Positions 1 to 5,138 of a stretch of DNA of 6,172 bases are shown one piece after another. The stretch is from NCBI GenBank assembly GCA_023428425.1, contig JAEYYP010000297.1, positions 1 to 6,172 of the forward strand, written 5' to 3'. How positions within the stretch are numbered: position 1 is the stretch's first letter; each line of letters opens with the position of its first letter. This DNA is from Pseudomonadota bacterium. GTDB taxonomy: Bacteria > Pseudomonadota > Alphaproteobacteria > Rhizobiales > Devosiaceae. The position numbers were made by a program, and so were the translations under genes. The notes under the pieces were generated by a model. It searched no databases. It was not told the DNA's origin and saw nothing but the letters and a program-made list of their open reading frames with translations.

Positions 1-219
1 CCACCGCCTTCGGCGGTCCCCCTCCCCCGCAAGCATCGGCTGTGGTACTGTTTTCTATGGTTGCGCCAGCGCGCCCAAGCAGTGCGCGGTGATGGTAACT
101 ACCTATTCCCGAGAAGAGACTTCGGACTACTCAGCAATCGCTGGTTGGGTTCATCTGACTTGGTCTGAGCAGGGCTTCAAGCTCCCCACGCCCTAACCTC
201 GGGCGTGCGTGCCTCCCCC
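1..219. other. Non-coding region of lower GC at the left edge
   Basis: No open frame with a plausible start, ribosome site and family resemblance is seen here. G+C is about 54% over 41-180, clearly below the neighbouring genes, as expected of intergenic or RNA-coding DNA. A 6-bp hairpin with a 3-base loop lies at 3-17 (ACCGCC/GGCGGT). It has no T-run inside the window, but its leftward side is cut by the window edge, so a terminator there cannot be excluded. Another hairpin lies at 187-207. I looked for tRNA, 5S rRNA, tmRNA, SRP RNA and RNase P landmarks and recognised none. A promoter for an unseen gene to the left, or an unrecognised small RNA, remains possible. Confidence 0.5.
187..207 (-). 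terminator. Possible terminator hairpin after the LOG-like gene
   Basis: A perfect 7-bp GC-rich stem (CACGCCC at 187-193, GGGCGTG at 201-207) closes a 7-base loop, 12 bases after the LOG-like stop codon on the leftward strand. A second, weaker stem follows at about 171-184. There is no U-tract after either, so this is not a canonical intrinsic terminator; the call rests on stem quality and position only. Confidence 0.3.
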
Positions 220-774
220 TCACCGCAAGCTCAGCGCCCAGCTCACCTTGTTCCACAGGTCCTCGACATTGTCGGTGAACGTCACCAGCCGGTCCGAGTG
301 GGGCACGGAGTGGCTCAGGATATCCGCCGCCATGCCGCGCATCGCCTCGAAGGCGCGGTTGCGGTTCAGCAGCACCACCGGCTTGCGGCTCGCCCCGGCG
401 CCCGCGCAGACCCACGCCCGGTAGAGCGTGGCCGTCGAGGCGAGCGAGCCCGGCAGGCCGACGAACACCTGGGCCAGTTCGCCTATCCGCCTCAGCCGCG
501 CCTCGGGGTCGTCGATCCGCTCCACCGCCACGTCGGCGAGCGCCGGTGGCGCGGCGAAGCCGTCATCGGCGAGGATCAGCAAGTTGCCACCCGCGGCCCG
601 GGCCGCCGTGATCAACGGAATGGCCTCGAGCGCTCCGTCGGCGAGGCAGACGATACGCGCCCCATGCCGCGCCAGGATCGAGCCCGCCTCCGACATCAGT
701 GGCGCCCGCTCGGCGTCGCCCGGCCCCTTGTCCGAGGCGAAGACGGCGAGGGTCGGCTGCGCGCTAGCGGCCAC
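220..774 (-). CDS. LOG-like Rossmann-fold protein with degenerate signature motif
   Basis: A 184-residue cytoplasmic protein with the layout of the LOG/SLOG superfamily, which binds nucleotide-type ligands. It has an N-terminal beta strand and phosphate-loop-like segment (TLAVFASDKGPGD, about 8-20), alternating alpha/beta segments, and the family core at about 104-121. In active LOG enzymes (cytokinin riboside phosphoribohydrolases) the core reads PGGxGTxxE. Here it is PGSLASTAT (108-116): the second glycine of PGG is Ser110, GT is Ala-Ser, and the catalytic Glu position is Thr116. Hydrolase activity is therefore doubtful, and ligand sensing is an inference. The start is GTG at 774, inside the end of the HerA-type gene with an 11-base overlap, and is served by GGGAG eight bases upstream. 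Family assignment is fairly sure; function is unknown. Confidence 0.75.
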   Translation of the reverse strand: MAASAQPTLAVFASDKGPGDAERAPLMSEAGSILARHGARIVCLADGALEAIPLITAARAAGGNLLILADDGFAAPPALADVAVERIDDPEARLRRIGELAQVFVGLPGSLASTATLYRAWVCAGAGASRKPVVLLNRNRAFEAMRGMAADILSHSVPHSDRLVTFTDNVEDLWNKVSWALSLR

Positions 775-2266
775 GGGTGAGGCTCCCGAGGATGCCGCGC
801 ACCAGCGCCCGCCCGAGGCTCGTCGCCACCGAGCGCGCCATCGAGGTCATCGCCGCTTCCACCGGCGAGGCGCGGGTCGAGCGTCGCGGCGCCGGGGCTC
901 TCTCGGCCCGCGCCTGCGCCTCACGCTGTTTCGCCGCCATCTCGGCCTCCTTCTGCCGCGCCGCCTGCTCCTGGGCTTCGGCGGCCTTCTTCTGCAACAC
1001 CTCGAACGCCGACTCGCGGTCGATGGCGGTATCGTACTGTCCCGCCACCGGCGAGCCGACGATCAGCGCGTGGCGCTCTTCGGGGGTCAGCGGCCCGACC
1101 TTGCCCGAGGGCGGCCGGATCAGCGTGCGCCCGACGATCGAGGGGATGCCCTTGTCCTCCAGGACCGACACCAGCGCCTCGCCCACCCCCATCTGGGTGA
1201 TCACCTCTTCGGTCGAGAATGCCGGGTTGGGGCGGAACGAGTCCGCCGCCGCCCGCACCGCCTTCTGTTCCTTCGGCGTATAGGCGCGCAGCGCGTGCTG
1301 AACCCGGTTGCTCAGTTGCGCCAGCACCGCATCGGGAATGTCGGCCGGGTTCTGGGTGACGAAATAGACGCCGACGCCCTTCGAGCGCACCAGCTTCACC
1401 ACCTGCTCCACCTTGTCGACCAGCGCCTTGGGCGCATCGTCGAACAGCAGGTGCGCCTCGTCGAAAAAGAAGACCAGCCGCGGCTTCTCCGGGTCGCCAA
1501 CTTCCGGCAACACCTCGAACAGTTCGCTCAGCAGCCAAAGCAGGAACGTCGCGTAGAGCCGTGGCGAGCGCATCAGCTCGTCGGCCGCAAGGATCGAGAC
1601 GACGCCCTTGCCGTCATGCGAGGTCCGCATCAGGTCGGCGATCTCCAGCGCCCGCTCGCCGAAGAAGCTGTCGCCCCCCTGCTGCTCGAGCACCAGCAGC
1701 GCCCGCTGCACCGCGCCGACGCTCTGGCTCGCGACATTGCCGTAGGCGACCGAGATCTGCTGGGCATTCGCCGCCACTTCCACCAGGAGGGCGCGGAGGT
1801 CCTTGAGGTCGAGCAGCAGCAGGCCGTTGTCGTCGGCATACTTGAAGGCGATGTTGAGCACGCCTTCCTGGGTATCGTTGAGGTCGAGGATGCGGCTCAG
1901 CAGCAGCGGCCCCATCTCGGAAACGGTGGTACGGACCGGGTGCCCCTGCCGGCCGAACAGGTCCCAGAAAATCACCGGCGACTTGCCCGCGGCATAATCG
2001 TCGAAGCCGATCTCGGCGGCACGCTTCACCTGCCAGCCCAGCATCTCGCCGGTCTGCGCCATGCCCGAGAGGTCGCCCTTGATGTCGGCGGCGAACACCG
2101 GCACGCCAGCAGCCGAAAAGCCTTCGGCCAGCACCTGCAGCGTCACCGTCTTGCCGGTGCCGGTGGCGCCGGTGATCAATCCGTGGCGGTTGCCGTACTT
2201 GTGGAACAGGTACTCCGGCCGCGGGCTGGTGCCCAAAAAGAGCTTGTCGTCGAGAAGCATGGGCAT
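764..2266 (-). CDS. HerA-type helicase/ATPase, DUF853 (YjgR) family
   Basis: A 500-residue ATPase of the HerA/FtsK P-loop class, closest to the DUF853 group typified by E. coli YjgR, whose size it matches. Seen in the protein, numbered from this start: Walker A GATGTGKT (33-40) followed by VTLQ, the family segment PVFAADIKGDLSGMA (about 56-70), Walker B LVFFFDEAHLLFDD (264-277), a sensor-like VTQNPADIPDAVLAQLSNR (about 303-321), an Ala/Glu/Gln-rich likely coiled coil (about 420-458), and a basic C-terminal tail ending LGSLTRGR. An in-frame TTG at 2326 would add 20 residues, but it lies in the -35 box of a good promoter, so it cannot be the start. ATG at 2266 is chosen; ATG at 2260 is equally possible, and neither has a clear Shine-Dalgarno sequence. 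The role in YjgR-type proteins is poorly defined; DNA translocation is inferred from the fold. The gene overlaps the LOG-like gene by 11 bases. Confidence 0.92.
   Translation of the reverse strand: MPMLLDDKLFLGTSPRPEYLFHKYGNRHGLITGATGTGKTVTLQVLAEGFSAAGVPVFAADIKGDLSGMAQTGEMLGWQVKRAAEIGFDDYAAGKSPVIFWDLFGRQGHPVRTTVSEMGPLLLSRILDLNDTQEGVLNIAFKYADDNGLLLLDLKDLRALLVEVAANAQQISVAYGNVASQSVGAVQRALLVLEQQGGDSFFGERALEIADLMRTSHDGKGVVSILAADELMRSPRLYATFLLWLLSELFEVLPEVGDPEKPRLVFFFDEAHLLFDDAPKALVDKVEQVVKLVRSKGVGVYFVTQNPADIPDAVLAQLSNRVQHALRAYTPKEQKAVRAAADSFRPNPAFSTEEVITQMGVGEALVSVLEDKGIPSIVGRTLIRPPSGKVGPLTPEERHALIVGSPVAGQYDTAIDRESAFEVLQKKAAEAQEQAARQKEAEMAAKQREAQARAERAPAPRRSTRASPVEAAMTSMARSVATSLGRALVRGILGSLTRGR
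783..787 (-). promoter_or_regulatory. Ribosome binding site of the LOG-like gene
   Basis: GGGAG lies 8 bases before the GTG start at 774, inside the last codons of the upstream HerA-type gene. It supports the GTG start and suggests translational coupling between the two genes. Confidence 0.55.
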
Positions 2267-2297
2267 CGGCCGCACCGGGATTCGAGATCGGGGCCAA

Positions 2298-2326
2298 GCT
2301 ATAGCCGGGCCGGGCGGACCCGACAA
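2298..2326 (-). promoter_or_regulatory. Sigma70-like promoter for the HerA-LOG unit
   Basis: On the leftward strand, TTGTCG (2321-2326) and TATAGC (2298-2303) are separated by exactly 17 bases, each matching 4 of 6 consensus positions. Transcription should begin near 2291, giving a leader of about 25 bases before the ATG at 2266. The -10 lies in the 8-base palindrome GCTATAGC. No equally good promoter is seen for the rightward gene in the same 128-base spacer. Confidence 0.55.
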
Positions 2327-2394
2327 CCAAGGCGGCCTGTCCGGATCGGCGGCAGTCAGCCTGCATTAACCTGCGCCCGGCTACCATCACTTTC

Positions 2395-3705
2395 ATGCGA
2401 CCCAACCGCCGCCATCTGCTCGCCGGCCTGGCCGCTTTCGCCCTCACCTCGCCGGTGCGCGCGCAAGCGATCGTCCCCGAGCTCAACCCAGGCACGCCGG
2501 ACGATCAGTCCGGTGCGCTGCAGGACGCGCTGCTGCGTGCCTCGGGCGAGGGCCGGCCATTGTTCCTGCCGCCCGGCACCTACTACGTGCAGAACCTGCA
2601 GGTCCCCTCCAACCTGCTGGTCACGGGCATCCCTGGCAAGACCACCCTTGCCGCCATGGCTTCGACGCCGGTGGCCCGTATTGCCGGCAGCGCGCATGTG
2701 CGTTTCGAGGGGATAACCTTCGGCCACGGCAATGGCGGCCCCGAGGGCGCCGAGGCGGGCCTGCTGGAGATCGAGGCCAGCGACCACGTCATGCTCGCCG
2801 ACTGCGCCTTCACGGGCGGCAGGGCCAGCGGCATCGCCATCCATGACGCGGCAGCGCGCATCGACGCCTGCGATTTCCTCGGCCACGGACTGGCCGCCAT
2901 CTTCTCGCTCGACAGCCGCGGGCTCACCATTTCCGGCAACCGCATTGCCGGCTGCGGCAATGGCGGCATTCTCGTGTGGGGCAATGCCAGCCGCCGTGGC
3001 TCGTCCACCATCATCGGCAACTCGATCTCCGGCGTCGGCGCCAGCAATGGCGGCAACGGCCAGAACGGCAACGGCATCAACATCTTCCGCTGCGACGACG
3101 TGCTGATCGCCAACAACCGCATCGCCGATTGCGCCTTCACCGCCATCCGGCTGAATTCCACAAACAACGTGGTGGTGTCCGGCAATCTCTGCCGAAACTC
3201 GGGCGAGGTAGCGATCTTCTCGGAGTTTGCCTTCACCGGCTCGATCATCGCCGACAACATCGTCGATGGCGCGGCACTTGGCATCTCCGTCACCAACATG
3301 GACCAGTCGGGCCAGGTCGCCAGCGTGACCGGCAACATCGTGCGCAACATCCGCGAGGCCTCGGCCGTCAATCCGGATACGAAGCCCATCGGCATCTATG
3401 CCGAGGCCGAAACCACCGTTACGGGCAACACGGTGTACGGAGTGGTCGGCACCGGCATCCGCGCCGGCAACGGCCCGTACCTCCGCAACGTCGTCATCGC
3501 CGACAATGTGGTCTCGGCCGTCAACACCGGCATCGGCGTCTCGGTCGTCGATGGTGCGGGCCCCGTCGCCATCACCGGCAACGTCATCGACGCCCTCGAC
3601 CACGCCATCGTCGGCCTCGAGTGGGAGCGCGTCGTGAGCCCCGACCTCGCCACCGACGCGCCGCGCTACCCGCAGGTGAGCCTCAGCGGCAACAGGGCCG
3701 GGTAG
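2395..3705 (+). CDS. Tat-exported parallel beta-helix repeat protein (TIGR03808-like)
   Basis: A 436-residue exported protein. The N-terminus carries a twin-arginine signal (NRRHLLAGLAAF, Arg5-Arg6) with a probable cleavage after VRA at residue 23, predicting export of a folded protein by the Tat pathway. The mature start resembles pectate-lyase-like proteins (PDDQSGALQDAL at 35-46, PLFLPPGTYYVQNL at 55-68). From about 180 on there are some ten turns of the form I-x-G/D-N-x-I/V, for example at 180-184, 207-211, 238-243, 285-289, 311-316, 342-347, 368-373 and 393-398, typical of a right-handed parallel beta-helix. This matches the uncharacterised Rhizobiales family of Tat-translocated repeat proteins. 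No catalytic acid cluster could be assigned, so enzyme activity (polysaccharide lyase or hydrolase) is unproven. No Shine-Dalgarno sequence precedes the ATG. The gene is divergent from the HerA-type gene and ends directly against the convergent acidic-protein gene. Confidence 0.88.
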   Translation: MRPNRRHLLAGLAAFALTSPVRAQAIVPELNPGTPDDQSGALQDALLRASGEGRPLFLPPGTYYVQNLQVPSNLLVTGIPGKTTLAAMASTPVARIAGSAHVRFEGITFGHGNGGPEGAEAGLLEIEASDHVMLADCAFTGGRASGIAIHDAAARIDACDFLGHGLAAIFSLDSRGLTISGNRIAGCGNGGILVWGNASRRGSSTIIGNSISGVGASNGGNGQNGNGINIFRCDDVLIANNRIADCAFTAIRLNSTNNVVVSGNLCRNSGEVAIFSEFAFTGSIIADNIVDGAALGISVTNMDQSGQVASVTGNIVRNIREASAVNPDTKPIGIYAEAETTVTGNTVYGVVGTGIRAGNGPYLRNVVIADNVVSAVNTGIGVSVVDGAGPVAITGNVIDALDHAIVGLEWERVVSPDLATDAPRYPQVSLSGNRAG

Positions 3706-4005
3706 TTAGGCTCTCTTCTTTGCCTTGCTGACTACGCTTGCAGCTAGTCCGGGAAAAGCCTCTGCAAAGCTCACCGACGCGGGGATAGGATCGCCATCCA
3801 TCAGAGGCCGCTCGATGTCGGGGTCCGGGCCGATGATCTCGCCGGTAGCGTCGTCGAACCACCAACCGTCTTCGTCCTGGTGGACGCCGCCCGCGGCGAT
3901 GAGCGCCCGCATTTCCCTGTCGTAGGCTTGCCAACGACGGAACAGCTCGGCGTCATCATCAGGACCCAGGTCCTTGGTAACAAAACTTGGCCAGACCCGT
4001 GTCAT
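3706..4005 (-). CDS. Small acidic protein paired with BrnT-like gene, putative antitoxin
   Basis: A 99-residue protein with about 19 acidic and 11 basic residues (net near -8). Visible parts are an N-terminal charged helix (DDDAELFRRWQAYDREMRAL, about 16-35), a central block GWWFDDATGEIIGPDPDIERPL (47-68) with two adjacent Trp, and a basic C-terminal tail (SKAKKRA). I recognise no domain. Its ATG overlaps the BrnT-like stop codon as ATGA and is preceded by a near-perfect ribosome site, so it is translationally coupled to that gene. Position and acidity suggest an antitoxin, but the canonical BrnA partner has a ribbon-helix-helix DNA-binding part that I cannot see here. It could instead be an unrelated passenger. 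Its stop codon directly abuts that of the convergent beta-helix gene. Coding status is well supported; function is inference. Confidence 0.72.
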   Translation of the reverse strand: MTRVWPSFVTKDLGPDDDAELFRRWQAYDREMRALIAAGGVHQDEDGWWFDDATGEIIGPDPDIERPLMDGDPIPASVSFAEAFPGLAASVVSKAKKRA

Positions 4006-4250
4006 ATGCGGCTCCTTTCCGCCCGGCTGGCCGGGCGCATCGAAATCACCGAAACGGCTTCACTTCCGAGTGGGCGGAATACTACAGCGACCACCATCGT
4101 TCCGCCATTCATTCCCACCGCCATCCAGCGCCCCAGCTTGGCAGATTCGAGACGCGCCTCGGCGAACCACTCCTCCGTGAGGGCGGCAAAGTCCAATCGA
4201 TGTTTCCGCAGGTTTTCCTGCCGTTTCGCTTCGTCCCAGACGATCTGCAC
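4002..4250 (-). CDS. BrnT-family (DUF497) toxin-like protein
   Basis: An 82-residue protein with the landmarks of the BrnT/DUF497 family, RelE-like ribonuclease toxins of type II toxin-antitoxin systems. It has the N-terminal WDEAKRQENLRKHRLDF (5-21; W5, D6, E7, K9, N13, K16, H17, F21), a central two-strand region GRWMAVGMNGGTMVVAVVF (40-58), and the C-terminal VSVISMRPASRAER (66-79), the counterpart of the family's ISAR-A-x-x-ER ending. Length is slightly short for the family but not truncated. The start is GTG at 4250, with only a G-run four bases upstream; a stop codon lies in frame a short way upstream, so no much longer form exists. The gene begins 36 bases after the secreted-protein stop codon and may be read through from it, or from a promoter inside that gene's end. 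BrnT genes are usually followed by their antitoxin, as the layout here suggests. Confidence 0.85.
   Translation of the reverse strand: MQIVWDEAKRQENLRKHRLDFAALTEEWFAEARLESAKLGRWMAVGMNGGTMVVAVVFRPLGSEAVSVISMRPASRAERSRI
4012..4017 (-). promoter_or_regulatory. Strong ribosome binding site of the acidic partner gene
   Basis: AAGGAG lies 6 bases before the ATG at 4005, inside the last codons of the BrnT-like gene. It is much stronger than the signal of the BrnT-like gene itself (GTG start with a plain G-run), implying that the partner protein is made in excess. Confidence 0.75.
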
Positions 4251-4286
4251 GGCGCCCCCACACCATACACCAGGCTGCTGAAGCCC

Positions 4287-5072
4287 CTACAGCCCCGTGC
4301 TCGCCTGCCCGACGATCTTCCACTTGCCGCCGGATTTCGCGAAACAGATCCCTGCGGCATAGGGCTTCTGCAGCCCGTCCTCGCCGACCGCGATGAAGCC
4401 GCCACCGCCATCGGGCAGGTGCAGCGCCATCCAGTCGGTGGGCGCATCGGTATCGTAGTCCATGGCGTAGAGCCGATCCGCGGACAGCGTTCCGATCGGC
4501 TTGCCGCCCGGCCGGTCGAACACCTGGGCGCCCTCCTCCACCAGCACGAAGCTCGCGCCATCGACGCCGAGCTTCGTCGACGCCCTTTTCACTTCGGCCG
4601 GATCGAAATCACGGTAGCCGTAAGTGCAGATGGTGCCCGGAAGCTTGGGGTCGAGACCCCAGGCCTGGCCGTCGGTCAGCGCGCCTTCGATGAAGTCCAG
4701 CTCCATGTCGGCCAGGAACTGGCCTATGTCGACATCCGGCGGCAGGTCCCAGTCACCTCCGGTATGGGGTCCGAGCCCGGCCACCGCCGAACGGCCGCCG
4801 GGCGACAACTCCACGATCTCGACATGGCGCGCGTAGCTCATGTCGATCGCGCCGGACACCACCGTGACCTTCGGCGCGATGAAGCTGCCGACCGTTTCGA
4901 GGTCGCCCGCCCGCACCGCCTTGAGCAGCGCGATCGCATCGGCGCGCAGGTCGGCCGGCGGCTCCAGTGTTTCGGCCGGGCGCACCACCGGCGCTGTATA
5001 TGCCTCACCGGCAACCGCCGGCCCCACGAGCACCGCCACCAAGGCCGCTACTACTGCTAGACGCAAAGTCAT
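4287..5072 (-). CDS. Secreted protein with SH3-like C-terminal region
   Basis: A 261-residue protein with a clear Sec signal peptide: a short basic start (MTLR), a hydrophobic core (AVVAALVAVLVG) and a likely cut after AVA at residue 21. The first mature part (about 43-75, LRADAIALLKAVRAGDLETVGSFIAP) resembles the opening helices of NTF2/SnoaL-like domains. The later part (about 175-235: VEEGAQVFDRPGGKPIGTLSADRL, then WMALHLPDGGGGFIAV) has the spacing of a bacterial SH3 domain with its RPG-like turn. Cys149 and Cys243 are the only cysteines and could form a disulfide in the periplasm. I do not recognise the family, and both domain suggestions are pattern-based. It follows the asparaginase gene by 66 bases on the same strand. 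The ATG at 5072 has no normal Shine-Dalgarno sequence; see the hairpin at 5084-5100. Confidence 0.82.
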   Translation of the reverse strand: MTLRLAVVAALVAVLVGPAVAGEAYTAPVVRPAETLEPPADLRADAIALLKAVRAGDLETVGSFIAPKVTVVSGAIDMSYARHVEIVELSPGGRSAVAGLGPHTGGDWDLPPDVDIGQFLADMELDFIEGALTDGQAWGLDPKLPGTICTYGYRDFDPAEVKRASTKLGVDGASFVLVEEGAQVFDRPGGKPIGTLSADRLYAMDYDTDAPTDWMALHLPDGGGGFIAVGEDGLQKPYAAGICFAKSGGKWKIVGQASTGL

Positions 5073-5083
5073 CCCCCATCGAC

Positions 5084-5100
5084 GGGCGCACCCTGCGCCC
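5084..5100 (-). promoter_or_regulatory. Hairpin between asparaginase and secreted-protein genes
   Basis: A perfect 7-bp stem (GGGCGCA/TGCGCCC) with a 3-base loop lies 11 bases upstream of the secreted-protein ATG. No U-tract follows on either strand, so it is not a standard terminator. A purine-rich GAGGGA (5101-5106) sits immediately 5' of the stem; if the stem folds, this would come to about 11 bases from the ATG and could act as the ribosome site. It may also slow read-through from the asparaginase gene. Confidence 0.35.
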
Positions 5101-5138
5101 TCCCTCGTTCGACGCCGGCCCTGCCCGATCCCTTGGGC

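Noticed and set aside
18..219. tRNA, tmRNA, 5S, SRP RNA or RNase P RNA in the left non-coding region
   Set aside because: No TTCGA-type T-loop, tmRNA tag codons, SRP GGAAG core or RNase P conserved blocks were found on either strand by eye.
2267..2326. A 20-residue N-terminal extension of the HerA-type protein from TTG at 2326
   Set aside because: The TTG lies in the -35 element, upstream of the predicted transcript start, and the added residues are Pro/Arg-rich with no family resemblance.
1614..2495. A 293-residue leftward open frame in another frame of the HerA-type gene
   Set aside because: Its composition is Arg/Ala/Gly-rich shadow, and the overlapping frame contains the real ATPase motifs.
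428..2716. A 762-residue rightward open frame opposite the HerA-type gene
   Set aside because: Its protein is dominated by Arg, His, Leu and Gln with no recognisable motif, and it lies antisense to a gene with clear Walker A and B motifs. It is a high-GC shadow.
2731..3070. Repeated AATGGCGGC-type DNA words that could suggest a DNA repeat element
   Set aside because: They stay in frame and encode Asn-Gly-Gly turns of the beta-helix protein, so they are explained by protein repeats.
2356..3603. A 415-residue leftward open frame opposite the beta-helix gene
   Set aside because: Its Asp/Gly/Ala/Val-rich sequence with repeating GDGD patterns mirrors the repeat codons of the real gene on the other strand.
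3987..5060. A 357-residue rightward open frame opposite the secreted and BrnT-like genes
   Set aside because: It runs antisense across two recognisable genes, lacks a ribosome site and shows no family features.
5084..5100. Intrinsic terminator after the asparaginase gene
   Set aside because: The stem is good, but no run of T follows it in either direction, so termination there cannot be claimed.
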